A stretch of 60,779 nt of DNA, from contig JAWLCG010000001.1 in NCBI GenBank assembly GCA_041687295.1, forward strand, positions 1 to 60,779. Reading direction: 5' to 3'. Below are positions 7,988 through 16,594 of this stretch, in pieces. The stretch is from JAWLCG01 sp041687295. Its GTDB lineage: Bacteria > Planctomycetota > Phycisphaerae > SM23-33 > FEN-1343. Every line of letters starts with the position of its first letter. The stretch's first letter is position 1. A program made the position numbers and the translations under genes. The notes below the pieces were generated by a model that worked only from the letters and a program-made list of their open reading frames with translations, did no database searches and had not been told where the DNA came from.

Positions 7988-8544
7988 CTCAGGCGTCCCA
8001 CAAAGCCCATGTCCTGGGCGTACGCGGTCAACCTCTCCCGCAACAGGGCCCGCGCCCGACTGACGCGGCTCTTGACGGTGCCTACGGCTATGTCAAGCAC
8101 CTCGGCCACCTCGTCCTGGCTGAGCCCTTCCACATCGCTCAAATACAGGGCCATCCGCTGCGACTCGGGCAACTCACCCAGGGCGGCGATGACCTCGGCA
8201 TCGGAGAACTGCTCCATCGCCTGCTGAAAGTCGCGCGCCTCGACCGGCTCGGCCACGAGGTCCCGGGCCGCCAGCAGCGCCTCCTCGATAGGCACCACCG
8301 GGCCGGCCACCTTGCGGTGCCGCAACTGGTCGATCCAGGTGTTCCGCAGGATCCGCATCATCCAGGCCTTCTCGTTGGTCCCCGGCCGAAACCGCCGAAA
8401 GCTGCCCAGGGCCTTGACGTACGCGGTCTGCACCAAGTCCCGAGCGTCATGCTCGGATCCGGTCAGGGCCCGGGCCGCCCGGTACAACGAATCCAGCAGG
8501 GGCAGCATCAGGTTTTCGAAACTCTCTCTCTCACCCATGGGCAT
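7984..8544 (-). CDS. RNA polymerase ECF sigma factor
   Basis: A 186-residue sigma-70-family protein of ECF size. Region 2 is recognisable in DARDLVQTAYVKALGSFRRF and the AWMMRILRNTWIDQLRHRK stretch (regions 2.3-2.4). Region 4 follows at LGELPESQRMALYLSDVEGL, SQDEVAEVLDIAVGTVKSRV and SRARALLRERL, the last being the -35-binding helix-turn-helix. It is co-transcribed with the anti-sigma gene and preceded by its own ECF-type promoter at 8565-8591, so it is likely autoregulated. The same promoter sequence precedes the divergent exported metal-binding protein gene, its probable target. Confidence 0.92.
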   Translation of the reverse strand: MPMGERESFENLMLPLLDSLYRAARALTGSEHDARDLVQTAYVKALGSFRRFRPGTNEKAWMMRILRNTWIDQLRHRKVAGPVVPIEEALLAARDLVAEPVEARDFQQAMEQFSDAEVIAALGELPESQRMALYLSDVEGLSQDEVAEVLDIAVGTVKSRVSRARALLRERLTAYAQDMGFVGRLR

Positions 8545-8564
8545 GCGGTCTCTTCTGTCAAACC

Positions 8565-8591
8565 AAACGGACCATCATTGCTGAACGTTCC
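8565..8591 (-). promoter_or_regulatory. ECF-type promoter of the sigma/anti-sigma operon (GGAAC-N17-CGTTT)
   Basis: On the minus strand GGAAC (8587-8591) is followed by a 17-base spacer and CGTTT (8565-8569), 21 bases upstream of the sigma ATG. GGAAC is the classic -35 of ECF promoters and CGT-containing -10 elements are typical. The same two boxes with the same spacer occur 89 bp away on the other strand. Confidence 0.65.
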
Positions 8592-8679
8592 GGCAATCGC
8601 TATCGTCCGACGGGGCCGCCAGTTCGGACGCCCCTGCCCCTAGCACGCGAGCGCTCCGGGGAGAGTTCGCCGCGATTCG

Positions 8680-8706
8680 GGAACCAATCGCCCAGCGGCT
8701 GCGTTT
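8680..8706 (+). promoter_or_regulatory. ECF-type promoter of the exported YHS/TRASH-like gene (GGAAC-N17-CGTTT)
   Basis: GGAAC (8680-8684), a 17-base spacer and CGTTT (8702-8706) repeat exactly the boxes found upstream of the sigma gene. The leader to the GTG start at 8786 is about 70 bases. Matching boxes and spacing in a divergent spacer strongly suggest shared control by the neighbouring ECF sigma factor. Confidence 0.65.
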
Positions 8707-8785
8707 GAGAGGGCAGACGTGGGACGCCCCGGCCCCCGGCCGAGTCGTCCAAGATGAAGCTAACCCCGATGATGGGAGGATTCCC

Positions 8786-9379
8786 GTGTCCAAGTCACTA
8801 CTGTTCGGAATCGTCGCGAGTGTCGCCGTAGTGGCCCTGCTGGGCGGTCTGGCCTGGGCGGCCGACGCGCACAAGGGCCACGCCATGCCCAAGGCCGACC
8901 CCGCCGCCCAGGCCACGCCGATGGCCGGCCAGTGCGGCATGAAGCCCGCCGGCGCCGGCCAGGCCGCCTGCCACTCCGAGCCATGCCCCTCGCCGGCCGA
9001 GAGCCTCACCGCCCTCGACGCGCACCTCGCCGCTGTCGGCCAGGCCCTCCAGGCGGGGCAACCGCAGGCCGCTACCGCCCGGCTCGCCCAGGCCCAGGCC
9101 GCCCTCGCCCAGCTGCGCCAGATCATGCAGCACTGCCCCATGATGCAACAGGCCCAGGGCCCCGTTAACGCCACCTGCCCCATCATGGGCAGCCCCATCG
9201 ATCCCCAGGCCGTCACGCCCGCGCTGAGCCGTACCTTCCAGGGCCGAACCGTCGCCTTCTGCTGCGGCGGCTGCCCCGCCCAGTGGGACCGCCTCAGCGA
9301 CGCCCAGAAGCTCCAGAAGCTCAAGGCGGCCTCGCCGGCCCCCAAGGCTAACCCACACGCCCTGCACGGCCAGCACTGA
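8786..9379 (+). CDS. Exported metal-binding protein with CPMMQ motif and YHS/TRASH-like cysteine domain
   Basis: A 197-residue protein starting at GTG 8786, chosen because GGGAGG lies 6 bases upstream and a signal peptide begins at once (LLFGIVASVAVVALLGGLAWA, then ADAHKGHAM). The mature N-terminus has Met, His and Cys clusters. A helical middle leads to QLRQIMQHCPMMQQ, a motif shared with the small protein at 6987. The C-terminal third (TCPIMGSPIDPQ, then VAFCCGGCPAQW) follows the YHS/TRASH-like pattern of paired cysteines used for copper and other soft metals. It ends HALHGQH. Periplasmic copper or similar metal handling under ECF sigma control is inferred. A terminator follows. Confidence 0.75.
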   Translation: MSKSLLFGIVASVAVVALLGGLAWAADAHKGHAMPKADPAAQATPMAGQCGMKPAGAGQAACHSEPCPSPAESLTALDAHLAAVGQALQAGQPQAATARLAQAQAALAQLRQIMQHCPMMQQAQGPVNATCPIMGSPIDPQAVTPALSRTFQGRTVAFCCGGCPAQWDRLSDAQKLQKLKAASPAPKANPHALHGQH

Positions 9380-9394
9380 CCAAGCCTCCACGAT

Positions 9395-9438
9395 GCGGCG
9401 GCGGTTTCCACTCCGGTGGGGCCGCCGCTTCCTTTTTG
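9395..9438 (+). terminator. Rho-independent terminator after the exported metal-binding gene
   Basis: GCGGCGG and CCGCCGC arms flank a loop of about 17 bases, followed by TTCCTTTTTG. The hairpin begins 16 bases after the stop codon of the 8786 gene. Confidence 0.75.
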
Positions 9439-9632
9439 CGCCCCCGCCGGCTTGGAGGAAGGGGCATGAGTGATTGGCTCGGGCGCGCCGACGCCGCCAC
9501 TGTCCAGAGGGGGACGGCTATGAACGTCACTCAAAGGCTCCAGGTAGTCGCGCTCGCCCAGGCCCCGCCGCCCGGCCGGGGCCGTCGTCGTCGACTCGTG
9601 CATGCTCTCTCCCCTCGTGGCTGAAGTCTCGC

Positions 9633-9842
9633 TCAACAGCCGGCCAGCGCCTCCTCCAGGTCGGCCAGGCACTGCTCCAGGGCCGTCCGCGTGGGGTTGC
9701 CGCTGCGGGAGTATTCGTAGGGGCGGGGCCGGCCCACGTCGTCGAAGACGAAGTTGGCGACCTGGTAGACCGGCGGCACGACGGCCCCGGTGGCCGCGTC
9801 GGGCGGCTGGCCGGCACGGATGGCGCGGGTGGCGAATCGCAT
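9633..9842 (-). pseudogene. Truncated cystathionine gamma-synthase/Cys-Met PLP enzyme
   Basis: A 69-residue open frame starting at ATG 9842 (AGGAG 9 bases upstream, inside the end of cysN). It reads FATRAIRAGQPPDAATGAVV, then PPVYQVANFVFDDVGRPRPY and EYSRSGNPTRTALEQCLADL, an unmistakable N-terminus of the MetB/MetC/MetZ family. TGA follows at EEALAGC. The roughly 300 residues containing the PLP lysine are missing, so it cannot be active. It sits 12 bp after cysN, where a functional enzyme would have fed sulfide into homocysteine or cysteine. The remaining 9439-9632 spacer has a ribosome site and short frame (MHESTTTAPAGRRG) that I cannot assign. Confidence 0.75.
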
Positions 9843-9854
9843 GCGGGGCAACTC

Positions 9855-11696
9855 CTAGATCTGGTAGTCCGCGACGTAGTGACGTTCCTGGAGCAGGCCG
9901 TGGAGCACCTGGAGGGCCTGCAGGTCGACGGTCTCGATGGCCAGGTCGGGCCCCCGACGGGTCAGCTGCGACGGGCCCACCGTGACCACCAGCAGGTCGC
10001 TGGGCTGGTTGAGCACTTCGAGCACCTCCAGCTCGAAGTCATCCAGGTCAGCGATGGAGGTGATGACGATCATGCCCGCGTCGGTGAACAGGTGGGCCGT
10101 CTCGCCCAGCCGGCGCAGGAACTCCTCGCGTCCGCCCAGGACCTTGAGCTCGCTGTCGAGCCCGAGCAGCTGGTTGCTCAGGCCCAGGAAGTAAGCCAGC
10201 CGCCCGCAGTTGTGCAGGTACTGCTCAATGGCGCGGGCGAGGGTTTCACTCTGGCGGTCCTGGGGCCCGGTGATGACAATCAGGGCGGGCCGCTGACCAT
10301 GGCGGCGGGCCCGCTGGGTGGGCGTCAACGTCGATCGAACCCACGCCTGCTCGCGCTGGCGGACGTGCTCGGCCAGCAGCGACGCCTGTGACGCCTGGGC
10401 CTCGAGGATCACCCCGCCGCCGGCGATCTCGTAGTCGTCGATGATCACGAACCGTCCCGTCTGCGGGAATTCGGCGGCCCCGTCGCAGGCGATGGGCTTG
10501 AGCGTCTCCAGCGTCACCTGCGCGACGTCGTGCCGCTCGACCTGCTGGCGGTTGGTGGCAGTCGTCAGGTCCGAGGCGTCGATGACCATGTGCACGGCCG
10601 TCAGGTACGCCGCCGACCGTGAGGCGTGCAGCTTGAGCTTGTAGCGCTTGCCCATGACCATCGCGTTGGGGCTCAGCCAGAACAAGTTCGCCCGCAGGCT
10701 CGTGGAGGCCTGGGGCGGCGGCTCGTCCGCGCGGACCATCAGCTCGCCGGGCTTGACGTAGACCTGCGTCTCAAGCGTCAGGGCAGTGCTCTGGCCGGCG
10801 CGGGCGACCGGGCCGGTGCTGTCCGGGAAGCCCTCGATGCGTTTAACGCGGCTGCGCTTGCCGCTGGGCAGGAACAGGACTTCGTCGCCCTGGCAGACCT
10901 GGCCGGTGACGATTCGGCCGGCGATGATTCGGCGATCGTCGCCCTGCTCGGTGAACTTGTAGACGTCCTGCACCGGCAGGCGCAGGGGCTTGTCCAGTGG
11001 CGTGGGCTCCTTCTCAAGCAGGTCGAGCTGGCTCAGCACGGTGGGCCCGTCGTACCAGCGCATGCGAGTCGAGGGTTGGGCGACGTTGTCGCCCTCACGG
11101 GCGCTGATGGGGATGAACGCCAGCGGCTCGAGGCCGATGCGGGCGAGGAAGTCGGCGTACTCGGTGCGGACGGCGTCGAAGGCATCCTGGCGGTAGTCGG
11201 CGAGGTCCATCTTGTTGACGCAGACGGCGACCTGGCGGACACCGAGCATGCTCATGAGGTAGCCGTGGCGGCGGGAGTTTTCCTGGACGCCCTCGGCGAC
11301 GTCGATGACGAGCAGGCCGGCCTCGGCGCGGGCGGCGCCGCTGATCATGTTGCGCAGGAACTCGATGTGCCCGGGGGCGTCGATGATGATGTACTCGCGC
11401 CGGGCGGTGCGGAAGAAGCACCGGGCCGAGTCGATGGTGATGCCCTGGGCCTGCTCGTCCTTCAGGGCGTCGAGCAGGAAGGCGTACTCGAAGGGCTTGG
11501 CGGTGCGGCGGCAGTTCTCGCGGACCTGCTCGAGCTTGCCCTCGGGCAGGCTGTGCGTATCGGCCAGCAGTCGGCCCACCAGGGTGCTCTTGCCGTGGTC
11601 GACGTGGCCGATGACGACGATGTCCATCTGCTCGCGTGAGGGCGTCGGCCGAGGCGCGGCCGGGGTCTGCAGGGTCTGGTTATGCGTGGCAGGCAT
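9855..11696 (-). CDS. cysN: Sulfate adenylyltransferase large subunit (CysN) with degenerate CysC-like C-terminal domain
   Basis: A 613-residue GTPase subunit of ATP sulfurylase. G-motifs are intact: GHVDHGKS at 30-37, DAPGH at 106-110 and NKMD at 161-164; beta-barrel domains run to about 440. GTP hydrolysis drives APS formation by CysD. The last about 150 residues align with APS kinase (as in NodQ/CysNC), but the P-loop expected as GLSGSGKST reads GPQDRQSE at about 477-484, lacking the Gly-Lys-Ser/Thr. Later CysC-like strands (DAGMIVITSIADLDDFE) remain. The kinase half is thus probably inactive, perhaps structural. It follows cysD by 60 bp in the cysK(pseudo)-cysH-cysD-cysN operon. PAPS-independent assimilation through the APS reductase CysH would make the kinase dispensable. 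Confidence 0.93.
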   Translation of the reverse strand: MPATHNQTLQTPAAPRPTPSREQMDIVVIGHVDHGKSTLVGRLLADTHSLPEGKLEQVRENCRRTAKPFEYAFLLDALKDEQAQGITIDSARCFFRTARREYIIIDAPGHIEFLRNMISGAARAEAGLLVIDVAEGVQENSRRHGYLMSMLGVRQVAVCVNKMDLADYRQDAFDAVRTEYADFLARIGLEPLAFIPISAREGDNVAQPSTRMRWYDGPTVLSQLDLLEKEPTPLDKPLRLPVQDVYKFTEQGDDRRIIAGRIVTGQVCQGDEVLFLPSGKRSRVKRIEGFPDSTGPVARAGQSTALTLETQVYVKPGELMVRADEPPPQASTSLRANLFWLSPNAMVMGKRYKLKLHASRSAAYLTAVHMVIDASDLTTATNRQQVERHDVAQVTLETLKPIACDGAAEFPQTGRFVIIDDYEIAGGGVILEAQASQASLLAEHVRQREQAWVRSTLTPTQRARRHGQRPALIVITGPQDRQSETLARAIEQYLHNCGRLAYFLGLSNQLLGLDSELKVLGGREEFLRRLGETAHLFTDAGMIVITSIADLDDFELEVLEVLNQPSDLLVVTVGPSQLTRRGPDLAIETVDLQALQVLHGLLQERHYVADYQI

Positions 11697-11756
11697 GTGC
11701 GTGGTCTCCGGGGTGGGGACAGGGTGACTCCTGGGGGACGCGTCGGGCCGGGCCGG

Positions 11757-12631
<875 letters not shown>

Positions 12632-12635
<4 letters not shown>

Positions 12636-13369
12636 GGCGCACTCCCATGGATCTGTGAACCGGTGGCAGCCAAATGCAGACCACACTCGCGATGCTCGGG
12701 CTGCTCCCACCACCAGCGGCCCGCGCGGATGTCCTGGCCGGGCTCGACGGCCCGCGTGCACGGTTCGCAGCCGATCGAGGGATAGCCACGGTCGTGCAGG
12801 ACGTTATAGGGCACGCGGTGCTGCCGGATGTACTGCCACACGTCGTCCTTGCTCCACCCGGCCAGCGGGTTGAGCTTCACCAGCTGATGGGCCTCATCCC
12901 AGTGAACGATGGGCAGGTCCTGACGGGTGATCGATTGCTCGCGGCGCAGACCCGTCACCCAGGCCTCCAGGCCCGCCAGACGGCGGCGCAGCGGCAGCAC
13001 CTTGCGGACGTGGCAGCAGAGCTTGCGGTCCTCAACGCTGCGGCGGAAGAAGTTGCTCCCTCGCTCGGCCAGCACCGCACCCAGCTCGGCCGAGTCGGGC
13101 GTTAACACCTCAATCACCAGGCCGTAGCGTTCCCGCGTCGCGTCGAGCAGCTCGTGCGTCTGGGCCGGCAGCCGGCCCGTGTCGATCGTGAAGATCGCGA
13201 TCGGTAGCGAAGCCTGGGCGATCACGTCGGTAAGCACCTGGTCCTCGGCCCCGAGGCTCGAGGCCAGCGCCACCCGGCCGCCGAACCGCCGAGCGATCCG
13301 CTCGAGCAGGGCTTCGAGCGTGAGGCCCTCGAGCCCGGACTGGAGTTCTGCAGTATCTATCGTCTGCAT
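12632..13369 (-). CDS. cysH: Assimilatory adenylylsulfate (APS) reductase CysH
   Basis: A 245-residue protein starting MQTIDTAELQSGLEGLTLEA. It carries a PP-loop-like ALASSLGAEDQVL motif and both cysteine pairs that mark the 4Fe-4S type APS reductase: KLCCHVRKVLPL and GCEPCTRAVEPGQDIRAGRW, plus the catalytic RECGLH near the C-terminus. PAPS-specific enzymes lack the Cys pairs, so thioredoxin-dependent reduction of APS to sulfite is the expected reaction. This fits the loss of a functional APS kinase domain in the neighbouring CysN. It is the first intact gene of the operon; only the cysK ruin lies between it and the promoter. No sulfite reductase gene is visible in the window. Confidence 0.93.
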
Positions 13370-13377
13370 CGTGCACC

Positions 13378-13693
13378 TCACATCCAAAAGGTCTGAACCG
13401 TTTCCCGATCGCTCCTGCGGCCCAACGTACCCGCAGACCCGATGAACGACACTCCAGCTGATGTCCGCATACAGGGCCGCCCGCCGGGCTGCCCCGCTGG
13501 AGATGCCCACGAACACCCGAGACGCCCGTGATCGTCCCGCCGGTGCCCACGTCGATGCGGCCCTTCACCGACGCCAGGGGGCGCGACTCTCGAGCTTGGC
13601 CAGCACCGTGACGTTTGGATCCGCCAGCCGACGGACACGAACCAGCGGTGTCCGTCCTGCCGGGGCGGTGACGTCGGGATACGTGCTATGCAT
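13378..13693 (-). pseudogene. cysK: cysK (cysteine synthase) with large internal deletions
   Basis: From ATG 13693 the frame reads MHSTYPDVTAPAGRTPLVRV and RRLADPNVTVLAKLESRAPW, the standard start of O-acetylserine sulfhydrylase (TPLVR, then AKLES.NP). It then hits TGA. Further on, in other frames, are GTGGTITGVSGV and FVGISSGAARRAAL, which in CysK lie about 130 residues after the start and near the C-terminal third (GVGTGGTITG; GISSGAA). Only about 315 bp remain of a normal 930 bp gene, in shifted frames and with the PLP-lysine segment missing. It was the first gene of the cys operon, directly behind the promoter. Confidence 0.75.
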
Positions 13694-13758
13694 GGGGGTT
13701 TCCTTCTGTCGGGATCCAGGGACAGCGCTTCACCAGGCCCCACTGCCTCAATGCGAAT

Positions 13759-13786
13759 AGTGTACACTTTTGCCGCAGTAAGTCAA
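13759..13786 (-). promoter_or_regulatory. Promoter of the cys operon
   Basis: On the minus strand TTGACT (13781-13786), a 16-base spacer and TACACT (13759-13764) form a good vegetative promoter. The start site would be near 13752, about 60 bases ahead of the cysK remnant. It faces away from the Rrf2 regulator gene, the likely regulator. Confidence 0.65.
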
Positions 13787-13886
13787 TCGGAATGGTGAAG
13801 AATCGGATACACTCGCACCCAAAGGCATAACGTCCTGACAGAACGAGAGCTGAGAGTTTCCTATTGAGGCGAATTTCACCAGACCC

Positions 13887-13935
13887 TTGCAAAAGCCATC
13901 CAAAAACGCGATAATTCCGACTATACCGATGAACT
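13887..13935 (+). promoter_or_regulatory. Promoter of the Rrf2 gene with possible Rrf2 half-site
   Basis: TTGCAA (13887-13892), 17 bases, then GATAAT (13910-13915) form the promoter. Overlapping the -10 and start site is ATTCCGACTATACCGATGAA, whose left half (YYGACTRWWW) fits the IscR type-1 site pattern; the right half is imperfect. Autoregulation by the Rrf2 protein is therefore plausible. Confidence 0.5.
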
Positions 13936-13949
13936 TTCGAGGGCAGCTC

Positions 13950-14399
13950 ATGGGCATCAGCCAGAAGTGTCAGTACGCCGTCCGGGCCTTGCTGGAGTTG
14001 GCCAAGCGGCCCGACCAGACGCCGGTCCCCACCGCCGAAATCGCCAACCGCCAGGCGATCCCCCAGCGGTTCCTCGAGGTGATCCTCAACGAGCTCAAGG
14101 CCGTCGGCCTCGTTGAGGCCCGCCGCGGCCCCCGGGGGGGCTTCCTGCTGGCCTGCGACCCTGAGGAACTCACCGTGGGCCGGGTCATCCGCCTGATCGA
14201 GGGCTCGCTCGACCCGGTCCGCTGCACCCGCGGCCCCGACCAGCGGGACTGCGCCCTGAGCGACCGCTGCTCACTGCTGGAACTGTGGCAGAAGGCCAAG
14301 GCCGCCGTCGAGGCCGTCTACGACGGCGCCACCTTCGCCGACCTCGCCCGCCGGGAGAACGAGTTGGAGCGCCAACCCGTCACCGACTACTCCATCTGA
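13950..14399 (+). CDS. Rrf2/IscR-type transcriptional regulator with three cysteines
   Basis: A 149-residue winged-helix regulator. The start at 13950 is preferred over in-frame upstream ATGs because GAGGG precedes it and family members begin MxIS.KCQYAVRALLELA. The HTH reads VPTAEIANRQAIPQRFLEVI, followed by the wing GLVEARRGPRGGFLLA. Three cysteines, C92, C101 and C107, stand where IscR-like members bind a [2Fe-2S] cluster (C92, C98, C104 in E. coli IscR), though the first spacing is longer. Divergent from the sulfate-assimilation operon, it probably controls that operon in response to cysteine or Fe-S status, as CymR and IscR relatives do. Confidence 0.85.
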   Translation: MGISQKCQYAVRALLELAKRPDQTPVPTAEIANRQAIPQRFLEVILNELKAVGLVEARRGPRGGFLLACDPEELTVGRVIRLIEGSLDPVRCTRGPDQRDCALSDRCSLLELWQKAKAAVEAVYDGATFADLARRENELERQPVTDYSI

Positions 14400-14537
14400 C
14401 CCGGGTGGCCCATATAATGAACCGTGCCGCATCCACCTTGCTGTTCAAGCCCCGTCCATGGTGCCCACAATGCTGCCGGTCTGCCCGCTTTCACAAGCCA
14501 AACGCCTCCCGGTGACGGCTGTCGCCAGAAGGCGTGT

Positions 14538-14565
14538 TTGTTGCGCAGTCCCACAGTGTTACAAT
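14538..14565 (+). promoter_or_regulatory. Promoter with long leader for the DEAD-box helicase gene
   Basis: TTGTTG (14538-14543), a 16-base spacer and TACAAT (14560-14565) give a likely vegetative promoter. Transcription from about 14572 would produce a leader of roughly 190 bases before the helicase ATG. Long 5' leaders are common for csdA/deaD genes and can carry cold or RNA-structure control; I see no named riboswitch. The rest of 14400-14763 holds no gene. Confidence 0.45.
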
Positions 14566-14763
14566 CCCTCGAACCGACAGCGGCAAGGTCTGCAAACGCC
14601 ACGGTTTTGTCGACGAGTGCCAGCCGCCGCCTCCCATGGCCCGCAATCCGTGCGAGGATTCGTACAGGCGCCCGATTCCGCGTGCAAGCTTTGGTGCAAG
14701 GGTCTGTCGTTTGTCCGGCGTCGTCGCTTCACGGGTATAGCTTCTGGATATGAACAGGATACG

Positions 14764-16449
14764 ATGACAAACAAGACGTCTGACTCACTGGAAGGTTTTG
14801 CCGCGCTGCGGTTGGACCCCAAGTTGCTGGCCGTGCTCGCCGACCTGGGCTATGAAGAGCCTACTCCGATCCAGCAGGCGGCCATTGGGCCCATGCTCGA
14901 CGGCAGCGACCTGATCGGTCAGGCCGCCACCGGCACGGGCAAGACCGCCGCCTTCGCACTGCCCATGATCCAACGTCTCGCCGCAGCAGGAAAGGGACGG
15001 CCCCACCCCTCCGCCCTGATCATGGTCCCCACACGCGAGTTGGCCATGCAGGTCGCTGAAGCTGTGTACAAATATGGGCAGCGACTCAAGATCACTGTCG
15101 CCGCCATTTACGGCGGGCACTCCTTCAGCCAGCAGTTGAGAATGCTCGCACGCGGCGTTGATGTCGTCGTCGCCACGCCCGGCAGGGCCCTGGACCACAT
15201 CCGCCGCGAGACGCTCGACCTCAGCGGGATTTCCATGCTCGTCCTTGACGAGGCCGACGAAATGCTCGACATGGGGTTTGCTGAGGACCTGGAATCGATC
15301 CTCGCACAGACGCCCGAAGGTCGCCAGACCGTCATGTTTTCCGCCACGCTGCCCACTCGCATCACCGGCTTGGCCAAACGCCATCTCAGGGACCCCGTGC
15401 GGATTCGGATTGACCGCGAACTGTCCACAAAAGGGACCGTTCCCCGTGTTTGCCAAAGGGCCTATATCGTCCCCCGCGCCAGCAAACTCGCCGTTCTGGG
15501 TCGCATCCTCGACATTGAAGATCCCGCATCGGCACTGGTCTTCTGCCGCACGCGCAACGAGGTGGACGACCTGACAGAGAAACTCAGCGCCCACGGCTAT
15601 CGCTGTCAGTCGTTGCATGGTGGGATCTCCCAGGACCAGCGAACACGCGTCATCAAACTCCTCCGCGAGGGCGCAGTGGACCTCGTGATCGCCACCGATG
15701 TCGCCGCACGCGGCCTGGATATCGAAAACCTCTCCCACGTCATCAACTACGATGTCCCCACGACAGCCGACTCCTACCTACACCGCATCGGGCGGGTGGG
15801 ACGTGCCGGACGCGAAGGCACCGCCATCACACTGGCCGACCCGCGCGAGTCGCGACTCATTCAGCAGTTCGAACGCCTGACCAAGGGGAAGATCGGGATT
15901 GCCCAGGTTCCCACCGTTGCCGATCTGCGGGCGCGACGCCTTGAACTCACGTGCGACGCCCTGCAGCAAGCGACCCAAGCCGCTGACCTCGATCGGTACC
16001 GGCCCGCGATCGACTCGCTCACCCAGAACTACGACCTCATGACGATAGCGCTGGCAGCGGTCAAGTTGGCGGATCTCGCCATCGGCGGCGAGCATGACGA
16101 TACGGAGATCGAGATCCCCCGTGCCAGCGAAAGGAAACGCCAGCCGGACGCACGCCATGAGGGCAAGCAGAAGAAGCCGCGGGGCAAGCGTCAGTCTGGC
16201 CCCGCCGCCAACATGGCCCGCCTGTACATCGGAGCAGGTCTGTCTGCCGGCCTGCGACCTGAGGACATCGTCGGAGCAATCGCCGGCGAATCGGGCATCA
16301 GCGGCAAGGCCATCGGCGCCATTGAAATCGAAGAGCGTTTCTCGCTGGTCGAACTGCCCAAGGCAGTCATCGAAGACGTCATCCTCGCCATGCGCAACGC
16401 CTGCATCAAGGGTAAGAAGGTCGCCATCCGTCGGTTCGAGGAACGGTAA
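14764..16449 (+). CDS. DEAD-box ATP-dependent RNA helicase with DbpA-type C-terminal domain
   Basis: A 561-residue helicase; the start at 14764 follows an AGGA site and gives MTNKTSDSLEGFAALRLDPK. Motifs in order: Q-motif PTPIQ (34-38), ATGTGKT (55-61), PTRELAMQ, DEAD in VLDEADEMLDMGF, SAT in MFSATLP, ATDVAARGLDI and HRIGRVGRAG. After about 440 come a Lys/Arg-rich linker (ERKRQPDARHEGKQKKPRGK) and a C-terminal RNA-binding domain (MARLYIGAGLSAGLRPEDIV, then VELPKAVIEDVI) of the DbpA/CsdA kind. Likely role: ribosome assembly or cold-stress RNA remodelling in the cytoplasm. It is monocistronic, with its own promoter and a hairpin terminator downstream. Confidence 0.93.
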   Translation: MTNKTSDSLEGFAALRLDPKLLAVLADLGYEEPTPIQQAAIGPMLDGSDLIGQAATGTGKTAAFALPMIQRLAAAGKGRPHPSALIMVPTRELAMQVAEAVYKYGQRLKITVAAIYGGHSFSQQLRMLARGVDVVVATPGRALDHIRRETLDLSGISMLVLDEADEMLDMGFAEDLESILAQTPEGRQTVMFSATLPTRITGLAKRHLRDPVRIRIDRELSTKGTVPRVCQRAYIVPRASKLAVLGRILDIEDPASALVFCRTRNEVDDLTEKLSAHGYRCQSLHGGISQDQRTRVIKLLREGAVDLVIATDVAARGLDIENLSHVINYDVPTTADSYLHRIGRVGRAGREGTAITLADPRESRLIQQFERLTKGKIGIAQVPTVADLRARRLELTCDALQQATQAADLDRYRPAIDSLTQNYDLMTIALAAVKLADLAIGGEHDDTEIEIPRASERKRQPDARHEGKQKKPRGKRQSGPAANMARLYIGAGLSAGLRPEDIVGAIAGESGISGKAIGAIEIEERFSLVELPKAVIEDVILAMRNACIKGKKVAIRRFEER

Positions 16450-16527
16450 CCGCCTCACGCAATCCCGGGCCAGCTCCAACCATATGGTGATCCATGTTGG
16501 CGCCCACTGGTGGTGGCTCGGAAACGT

Positions 16528-16565
16528 GGGACCGTCACTCATTACATGGAATGGGTGACGGTCCC
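16528..16565. terminator. Long inverted repeat between convergent genes, likely bidirectional terminator
   Basis: GGGACCGTCACTCATT pairs with AATGGGTGACGGTCCC around a 6-base loop (16 pairs including one T-G). It is followed by GCTTT on the plus strand and lies between the helicase stop (16449) and the M56 gene stop (16595). Confidence 0.65.
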
Positions 16566-16594
16566 GCTTTCCGCTCCCCCCAGGTGGGGGCTCG

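Noticed and set aside
13560..13600. In-frame TGA in the cysK remnant as selenocysteine
   Set aside because: It is followed by frame changes and large deletions, so a ruined gene explains it better; no selenocysteine element was seen.
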